From contig CAYGHD010000026.1 of assembly GCA_964349675.1 (NCBI GenBank), positions 1-6,912 on the forward strand: a stretch of 6,912 bases of DNA. Reading direction: 5' to 3'. This DNA comes from GWA1-54-10 sp964349675 (GTDB lineage: Bacteria; Patescibacteriota; Minisyncoccia; Phycocordibacterales; SBAW01). The position numbers and the translations under genes are program-made. Each line of letters starts with the position of its first letter. Positions within the stretch are counted from its first letter, which is position 1. The notes under the pieces were generated by a model, which saw only the letters and a list, made by a program, of their open reading frames with translations, had not been told where the DNA came from and ran no database searches. Shown piece by piece: positions 1-4,746 of this stretch.

Positions 1-332
1 TTCATAATAACACAGTTTCCGAAAGCGAATTGTTATTGCGAATTAAACATTTTGTCTTGAAGCAGGAAAAAGAACTTTCGCGTATAGAAAAGGAAGTGCA
101 GGCGTTTCAAAATTTGACCCAAGTCGTAAATGCGCGGCGCGAACAAATACCAGAATCAATACGACTGTTTGTGTGGCAAAGAGATCAAGGGAAGTGCGCG
201 AAGTGCGGTTCTAATGAAAAATTAGAATTTGATCATATTATTCCTATAATAAAAGGAGGCTCTAACACAGAGCGAAACATTCAACTTCTTTGTGAAAGCT
301 GCAATCGTTCTAAAGGTACAAGCATAGGATAA
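1..332 (+). CDS. HNH endonuclease domain protein, 5' end missing
   Basis: This is the C-terminal part of an HNH-family nuclease, a metal-dependent fold that nicks or cuts DNA. The frame is open from base 3 with no upstream stop, so the gene probably begins before the window; the TTG at 30 is only the first possible start inside it. Counting from that TTG, residues 8-38 are charged and probably helical. The HNH domain spans about 45-96. It shows a CxxC pair (Cys56, Cys59), the Asp68-His69 pair of the active site, Asn83, and a second CxxC followed by Asn (Cys88, Cys91, Asn92), which fits a zinc-stabilised HNH. The nuclease motif is complete, so activity is plausible. Whether it serves defence, a mobile element or repair cannot be told from this fragment. 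The stop lies 3 bp before the next gene, suggesting one transcript. The DNA is AT-rich compared with parB and topA. Confidence 0.85.
   Translation, partial: HNNTVSESELLLRIKHFVLKQEKELSRIEKEVQAFQNLTQVVNARREQIPESIRLFVWQRDQGKCAKCGSNEKLEFDHIIPIIKGGSNTERNIQLLCESCNRSKGTSIG
326..329 (+). promoter_or_regulatory. Ribosome binding site of the membrane protein gene
   Basis: AGGA lies 6 nt before the ATG at 336, inside the last codons of the HNH gene and touching its TAA stop. This supports the ATG at 336 as the start. It also suggests translational coupling of the two genes (inference). Confidence 0.45.
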
Positions 333-335
333 AAA

Positions 336-1409
336 ATGGACAAAAATTTGGCTCTTGAAATATTAAGAAAACATTTTGAAAAGTGGATAGACGACCACCA
401 AGAGACTTTACGATTTGTTGTATCGCAACTGTATAAGTTGTTTGATGTACTAATCACAATTAGTGTGGCAATAGTAGGAATAATAATTCCCATCATCATA
501 AGTTCTAACTACCCTGCGAATCTTTTCCTGCTCTGGAGCGCTTTCTTTATTTTTGCAACCGAAATTTTGATCGGAGTTTCTTGGAGATTTTTTCAAATTA
601 AAAACGCAGAAAATAGATGGCCAAAAATTCTCAAACAGGAATCGGAGAATTTTCATAAATCTATTAAGGACATGAAATCCTTAACAACAGATAACTATCT
701 GGAAATTATTGAGAGAAATTTTGAAGGCCAGAATAATAAAGTGTATCGTACAACTAAATTTGAAGCCTTGTTTATTATTGTTTTTTGTTTAGGGATTGTT
801 TTATTTGGTTTATCGCTCTATAAAAATAGTGGTAGCAATATTCCGGCCTTTAAAGTGGTGGGGGCGGCACGACTTGGTATGCACGGAGAAAACATTGAGT
901 TATCCGCTGTAGATATGAAAGGCCAACTGGGGAAAATATTTCTTTTTTCCAATCATGACGGCTCTATAGCGACAACACTTTCTATCGAAAATCCCAATAT
1001 TGAAAGTCCAAACTTTCGGATTGTAAAAGGACACGCGCGGGACTGGCTCGTTGTCACCACAATCGAAAATAGTGGTACTGGATATATGAGGCATGTTGAT
1101 ACCTGGTATGTTGCAAATTCTTATTATCAAGGAAATCTCGCGGTTCTTTCATATCCATCGGACGGTTATATTACAGGATGGGTAGATGTGCCAAATCAGA
1201 AATTAACGGCAAACGCTGACATCAGTGCCGACGATGGTGTTGTGAATATTGAATTTATTCTTGAAACTTGCGATAGACAGGGTAAGTGCCCAAAGACAAC
1301 AAAGGCGGCGTACTATGTTTGGAACGACGAGAAGACACTTTTTATTCTCGATGAGAAAAAATCAGAGATAGATATTTTAGGAATCTCTGGCTTACTAACT
1401 AGACAGTAA
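336..1409 (+). CDS. Unrecognised protein with three membrane segments and an extracytoplasmic domain
   Basis: I do not recognise this 357-residue protein. Hydrophobic segments lie at about 35-57, 62-84 and 142-163. The N-terminus and the 85-141 loop are rich in Lys and Arg, so by the positive-inside rule both should be cytoplasmic. The roughly 190-residue C-terminal part would then lie outside the membrane. That part has alternating polar and hydrophobic stretches suggesting beta structure, and two close cysteines (Cys312, Cys318) that could form a disulfide there. Two membrane helices, a helical charged loop and a third helix loosely recall SLATT-type membrane effectors of nucleotide-signalling defence systems, but no diagnostic motif supports that. 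The gene follows the HNH gene by 3 bp and has the same AT-rich composition, so the two were probably acquired and expressed together. The start is supported by AGGA 6 nt upstream. The coding call is secure; function is unknown. Confidence 0.85.
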   Translation: MDKNLALEILRKHFEKWIDDHQETLRFVVSQLYKLFDVLITISVAIVGIIIPIIISSNYPANLFLLWSAFFIFATEILIGVSWRFFQIKNAENRWPKILKQESENFHKSIKDMKSLTTDNYLEIIERNFEGQNNKVYRTTKFEALFIIVFCLGIVLFGLSLYKNSGSNIPAFKVVGAARLGMHGENIELSAVDMKGQLGKIFLFSNHDGSIATTLSIENPNIESPNFRIVKGHARDWLVVTTIENSGTGYMRHVDTWYVANSYYQGNLAVLSYPSDGYITGWVDVPNQKLTANADISADDGVVNIEFILETCDRQGKCPKTTKAAYYVWNDEKTLFILDEKKSEIDILGISGLLTRQ

Positions 1410-1424
1410 AGGGCAACTCCGCGT

Positions 1425-1444
1425 TTTTTAATGTTTCTTAAAAA
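1425..1444. repeat. AT-only inverted repeat after the membrane protein gene
   Basis: TTTTTAA (1425-1431) and TTAAAAA (1438-1444) form a perfect 7-bp inverted repeat around a 6-nt loop, 16 bp after the TAA stop. With no G-C pairs it would be a weak hairpin. It may help end the cassette transcript, or may simply reflect low complexity. An overlapping palindrome, TGTTT-5 nt-AAACA (1432-1446), is discussed under findings. Confidence 0.35.
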
Positions 1445-1466
1445 CAAGAATGCAGAGGGATTGGTG

Positions 1467-1491
1467 CCTGGGCGCAGGGTTTTTCTTTTTC
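1467..1491 (+). terminator. Weak intrinsic terminator-like hairpin
   Basis: CCTG (1467-1470) pairs with CAGG (1475-1478) around the loop GGCG. A T-rich tract broken by single C bases follows (1480-1490). The stem is only 4 bp, so this is marginal. Its place between the AT-rich cassette and parB is where a terminator would be expected. Confidence 0.3.
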
Positions 1492-1503
1492 TCTTTGACG
1501 CTG

Positions 1504-1509
1504 TATTAT
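1504..1509 (+). promoter_or_regulatory. Possible -10 box for parB
   Basis: TATTAT matches TATAAT at five of six positions and is directly preceded by TG. Its last base is 7 nt before the A of the parB ATG at 1516, so standard spacing would start transcription at the start codon, giving a leaderless mRNA. No convincing -35 lies at 17 bp. A TTGACG at 1495-1500 is too close to pair with this box. No Shine-Dalgarno sequence precedes the ATG, which agrees with a leaderless start but does not prove it. Confidence 0.3.
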
Positions 1510-1515
1510 TGATGC

Positions 1516-2487
1516 ATGTCAGAGTTTTACGATAATGCGATTTTTTGGGTAGAGGTCGACAAAATCAAACCAAACCCCTTCCAGCCCCGCAAAGAATTTG
1601 ATGAAGCAAAGCTTCAAGACCTTGCGCGCTCCATCCGCCAGTATGGGGTTATCCAGCCGCTGACGGTCACGCGCAATGAGTTTGAAAAACCAGACGGCGG
1701 CATCGGCAGTGAGTACGAATTAATCGCCGGTGAGCGCCGCTTGCGCGCGGCAAAATTAGCAGGTGTGGCACAAGTGCCGGTCATCATCCGCAGAGACTTC
1801 GATGACGATAAAACAAAACTCGAAGTTGCGATTATCGAAAACCTGCAGCGCGAAGACTTAAACCCTATAGATCGCGCAAAAGCTTTTGCACGGCTAGTTA
1901 CTGAATTTGGGTTTAAGCATGTGCAGGTTGCCGAGAAGGTGGGGAAGAGCCGCGAGTACGTCTCCAACACCATACGACTTCTAACGCTTACAGAAGACAT
2001 GCAGCAAGCGCTTACCGACGGCAAAATCACCGAAGGCCACGCACGCCCCTTGTTGATGCTTATTGATAGACCAGAAGAGCAAAAAACGCTGTTTCGCGAA
2101 ATTATGCTCAAGCGTTTAACGGTGCGCGACACCGAGTCCATCGCACGCCGCATTGCCTTTGACAAGGTGCGCAAAAAAGAATATTTATATGCGCCTGAGA
2201 TTTTAGAGATGGAGCGCGAGTTGACTGAGGCGCTTGGCACCAGGGTTGCTATTGAGCCAAAAGAAACGGGCGGTAAACTCTCCATAGACTTTTTTTCAGA
2301 GGATGATCTACGAGTGCTCTTTTCTGCACTTGCAAGCCGCATTGCGCAAGGGAAGTACAAGGCGCCCGAAGAGTCTGCAGCTACAGACGATGTGCCGTCA
2401 GACGACGTAGCGCTGCTTGATGACCGCACAAAAGAAGAAAAGACGATTGATGAAAATACATTTGATCCAAACAGTTTTTCATTGTAA
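1516..2487 (+). CDS. parB: ParB/Spo0J-family chromosome partition protein
   Basis: ParB proteins bind parS sites near the origin, load as CTP-dependent clamps and spread along DNA to organise and segregate chromosomes. This 323-residue protein has the N-terminal ParB domain at about 11-110, with NPFQPR at 20-25, the CTP-pocket motif GERRLRA at 72-78 and ENLQRED at 108-114. A helix-turn-helix region follows at about 133-157 (VGKSREYVSNTIRLL). The C-terminal segment at 241-269 resembles the family's dimerisation region. Residues 282-323 are an acidic, low-complexity tail. The usual N-terminal Gly/Leu/Arg-rich segment that stimulates ParA is absent; the domain begins almost at the first Met. No parA is visible nearby. 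The ATG at 1516 fits the domain start although it has no Shine-Dalgarno. The phosphatase gene follows after 9 bp, so the two probably share a transcript. A nucleoid-occlusion (Noc-like) role is an alternative, but ParB is the better fit. Confidence 0.92.
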   Translation: MSEFYDNAIFWVEVDKIKPNPFQPRKEFDEAKLQDLARSIRQYGVIQPLTVTRNEFEKPDGGIGSEYELIAGERRLRAAKLAGVAQVPVIIRRDFDDDKTKLEVAIIENLQREDLNPIDRAKAFARLVTEFGFKHVQVAEKVGKSREYVSNTIRLLTLTEDMQQALTDGKITEGHARPLLMLIDRPEEQKTLFREIMLKRLTVRDTESIARRIAFDKVRKKEYLYAPEILEMERELTEALGTRVAIEPKETGGKLSIDFFSEDDLRVLFSALASRIAQGKYKAPEESAATDDVPSDDVALLDDRTKEEKTIDENTFDPNSFSL

Positions 2488-2496
2488 GTTTCTTTC

Positions 2497-3147
2497 ATGA
2501 AGCGCATCTATCTTGTCCGGCATGGAGAAAGCGAGGCGAATGTCGCTCGAATACACGGGTTTGGAGATTCTCCACTGACCAGTACGGGTCGGGCGCAAGC
2601 TGCCTATGTTGCTGCCCGAGTTGCCACTCTCCCTATAGATACTATAGTTTCCAGCTCAATGACTCGGGCTCGTGAGACTGCCGAGGCAATGGCGGCAAAA
2701 ACGGGGCTCCCTTTTTTGACGAGTGACTTGTTTGTTGAATGTATGGGCCCAACAGAAATTATGGGCAAATCATACACAGACCCCGAGGCGGTTGCGGCAA
2801 TAGCCATGGTAGATGGTAATTTTGGGCCAGGATACCGCTTTAATAATGAAGAAAATTTTGACGATCTAAAAGAGCGCGCACAAAAAGCGCTTGCGTATCT
2901 GGCTGGCTTAGAAGGGTCGCATATTGCGGTGGCGACGCACGGACTTTTTTTGCGGGTGTTGCTGGCAGCTGCGGTATTTGGCACAGAGATGAACGCGCGC
3001 GAGTGCTATCAGTGTATGTGGGGTTTTGAGACACAAAACACCGGCATCACGATTTTGGAGTATGTTGCGGAGGATTACACGGGGAGTACGCGCAAAAATC
3101 CTTGGCGTGTGTGGGTCTACAACGACCACGCGCATTTGGCCGACTAA
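2497..3147 (+). CDS. Histidine phosphatase superfamily protein (phosphoglycerate mutase-like)
   Basis: Members of this superfamily transfer or hydrolyse phosphate through a phosphohistidine; substrates range from phosphoglycerate to small phosphate esters and phosphoproteins. The 216-residue protein opens with LVRHGES (6-12), placing the catalytic His9 and Arg8. Arg57 lies in the SSSMTRARETA stretch (52-62), Glu81 or Glu87 is the likely acid, and ATHG (146-149) supplies the second histidine, His148. The catalytic set therefore looks complete. Length suits the phosphatase branch rather than the roughly 250-residue dPGM glycolytic mutases, so a phosphatase is more likely than a mutase; the substrate cannot be told. 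The start is fixed by the motif beginning at residue 6, although no Shine-Dalgarno precedes the ATG. It probably relies on coupling to parB, whose stop is 9 bp upstream. Its last bases overlap the end of the convergent rel gene. Confidence 0.88.
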   Translation: MKRIYLVRHGESEANVARIHGFGDSPLTSTGRAQAAYVAARVATLPIDTIVSSSMTRARETAEAMAAKTGLPFLTSDLFVECMGPTEIMGKSYTDPEAVAAIAMVDGNFGPGYRFNNEENFDDLKERAQKALAYLAGLEGSHIAVATHGLFLRVLLAAAVFGTEMNARECYQCMWGFETQNTGITILEYVAEDYTGSTRKNPWRVWVYNDHAHLAD

Positions 3148-4718
3148 TCTTTTTTTGTCTGTTCGAGCGCTGTGCGGATGTGTCTGCGGGCAAGCGTTGT
3201 TTTAGCAAATCCAAGCCATTTTTGTGTCGGTGCGGCTGATTTTTTAGTTTGTATCTCTACGATATCGCCGTTTTGGAGTGTGGTGTCGAGCGGTACCATT
3301 TTGCCGTTTACTTTGGCGCCCGAGATATGGTCACCAACGTCGGAATGTATGGCATAGGCAAAGTCTATGGGGCTCGAGTTTATGGGCAAATCAACTGCGT
3401 CGCCTCGCGGGGTAAAGACAAATACGCGATGGATAAAGATATCTGTTTTAAGCGTTGTCTCGAAGTCGGGATCGTTAGTTCTTTCTTCTAGCTCGGCAAG
3501 CCATTCAGGGGTCTCGGGTGCGCCATAGCGTGCGCGTTTGCGTGCAGGCTCAAGAGGAGCTTTTTGATCTTTAGGGGCGCTGCGTCGGAAACTGGGGATT
3601 AAGCTTTTTATCCAATCAAAGCTGGATTGTCTGTCAACGCCTGCACGGACTCCTGGCATATCTGGCCCACCCACTTCCTTGTAAAGAACATGTGCTGCAA
3701 TGCCATATTGTGCTTCTTGATGCATTGCTTTGGTACGGATTTGGATCTCCACAATGCCGCCTTGTGCGGGCAAACCGCCGTCGCCAGAAAACACGGTGGT
3801 GTGGAGCCCCTGATACCCGTTTGGTTTAGGAAATGCGATATAATCTTTAATTTTGTTTGGCAGCGGCTGCCAAAGTTTGTGCACCAACCCAAGCACGCGG
3901 TAGCAGTCGGCAATAGTGGGCACGATTATCCGCAGTGCCGCGACGTCATACACACTGCTTATATCGCCGCCTTTACGTTGCAACTTTTGCCATAGGCTCC
4001 AAAGACCTTTGACACGATAGTCGGTTTGAAATTCAGTGATGCCGCTTTCGGCGAGCTCTTTTTTAAGCGTGCGGAGCATTTTCTCTAAACGCTCTTCTGT
4101 ATCGTCTGCAGTCTCACGTAAGAGGCGCTGGGCCTCTTTAAATTGCTCAGGGTACGCATACTCAAATGCTTTGTCCTCGAGCTCGCGGCGCACCAAGCCC
4201 ATACCCAAGCGGTGGGCAATTGCTGCATAAATCTCAAGCGTCTCCAATGCGATGCGCGTTCGCTTTTCGGGAGGGACGTGCTCGAGGGTGCGGATATTGT
4301 GCAGCCTGTCCATCAACTTAATTATCAAAACGCGCGCGTCTTGGCCGGTGGCCACAAGCAATTTCCGCAGCGACTCCCTGTGCCGCTCTGCGCCACGGTA
4401 TTTAAAGTGCCCGAGTTTGGTCACCCCTTCCACCAAAAAGCGCACCTCCTTGCCGAACTCCTGCTCGATTGTTTCGGGCTTCACGCCCACATCTTCGACC
4501 GAGTCGTGCAAAAGCCCGGCTGCGATTGTTTTGGCGCTCATGCCAAGCTCGGCTAGGCCTTTGGCGGTCTCGACAAGGTGGTTTAAATACGGCTCGCCCG
4601 AGAAGCGTTTGTGGTCTTTGTGTGCCTCTGCAGCAAATGCGTATGCTTTTTCTACAAAAGCCGCGTCCTCCTTCGATGGCCCGTTCATGAGGTCTAAAAT
4701 TTCTTTGAGCCCCTGCAT
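3144..4718 (-). CDS. rel: RelA/SpoT-family (p)ppGpp synthetase/hydrolase, short form
   Basis: Rel enzymes make the alarmone (p)ppGpp from ATP and GTP/GDP and hydrolyse it, controlling the stringent response. The 524-residue protein has an N-terminal HD hydrolase domain (about 20-190) with His47, HDSVED (71-76) and KLMDRLHN (134-141), so hydrolase residues are intact. The synthetase domain (about 230-345) has YDVAALRII (257-265), KIKD (289-292), GYQGLHTTV (301-309) and VEIQIRT (323-329) with the probable catalytic Glu324. KIKD resembles the RxKD of bifunctional Rel rather than the ExDD of synthetase-only RelA, so both activities are predicted. A basic linker (about 376-400) leads to a TGS domain (about 425-492). 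The protein ends about 30 residues later, lacking the zinc-finger/RIS and ACT domains of full-length Rel (usually over 700 residues). The ATG at 4718 has AGGAG only 3 nt upstream. It lies 28 bp after topA, probably in the same operon. Confidence 0.93.
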   Translation of the reverse strand: MQGLKEILDLMNGPSKEDAAFVEKAYAFAAEAHKDHKRFSGEPYLNHLVETAKGLAELGMSAKTIAAGLLHDSVEDVGVKPETIEQEFGKEVRFLVEGVTKLGHFKYRGAERHRESLRKLLVATGQDARVLIIKLMDRLHNIRTLEHVPPEKRTRIALETLEIYAAIAHRLGMGLVRRELEDKAFEYAYPEQFKEAQRLLRETADDTEERLEKMLRTLKKELAESGITEFQTDYRVKGLWSLWQKLQRKGGDISSVYDVAALRIIVPTIADCYRVLGLVHKLWQPLPNKIKDYIAFPKPNGYQGLHTTVFSGDGGLPAQGGIVEIQIRTKAMHQEAQYGIAAHVLYKEVGGPDMPGVRAGVDRQSSFDWIKSLIPSFRRSAPKDQKAPLEPARKRARYGAPETPEWLAELEERTNDPDFETTLKTDIFIHRVFVFTPRGDAVDLPINSSPIDFAYAIHSDVGDHISGAKVNGKMVPLDTTLQNGDIVEIQTKKSAAPTQKWLGFAKTTLARRHIRTALEQTKKD

Positions 4719-4736
4719 ATACTCCTAGTATATACT
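4719..4736 (-). promoter_or_regulatory. rel upstream signals: -10-like box and Shine-Dalgarno
   Basis: On the minus strand, TATACT (4732-4727) matches TATAAT at five of six positions. AGGAG (4726-4722) follows, 3 nt before the rel ATG. The box sits in a perfect 10-bp palindrome, AGTATATACT (4727-4736). If TATACT is a working -10, transcription would start about 2 nt before the ATG and would exclude the AGGAG. If rel is read through from topA, the AGGAG could serve as a closely spaced ribosome site. Only a weak -35 candidate (GAGGCA) lies 17 bp upstream, inside the end of topA. Confidence 0.35.
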
Positions 4737-4746
4737 TTTATGATTT

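Noticed and set aside
1495..1500. TTGACG as a -35 box for parB
   Set aside because: It is only 3 bp from the TATTAT box. At 17 bp spacing the -10 would fall inside parB with no match.
1410..1515. Small RNA or small gene in the 106-bp gap
   Set aside because: No open frame with a ribosome site and no strong structured RNA is visible; only weak hairpins and the parB start region were found.
1614..2507. Long open frame (297 codons) on the minus strand opposite parB
   Set aside because: It lies wholly over well-supported parB and the phosphatase start. Its product is Ser/Arg-rich with no recognisable motif, as expected of an antisense shadow.
3627..3995. Plus-strand open frame of 122 codons inside rel
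   Set aside because: It covers the conserved synthetase domain on the opposite strand and has a Cys/His-rich composition without a motif.
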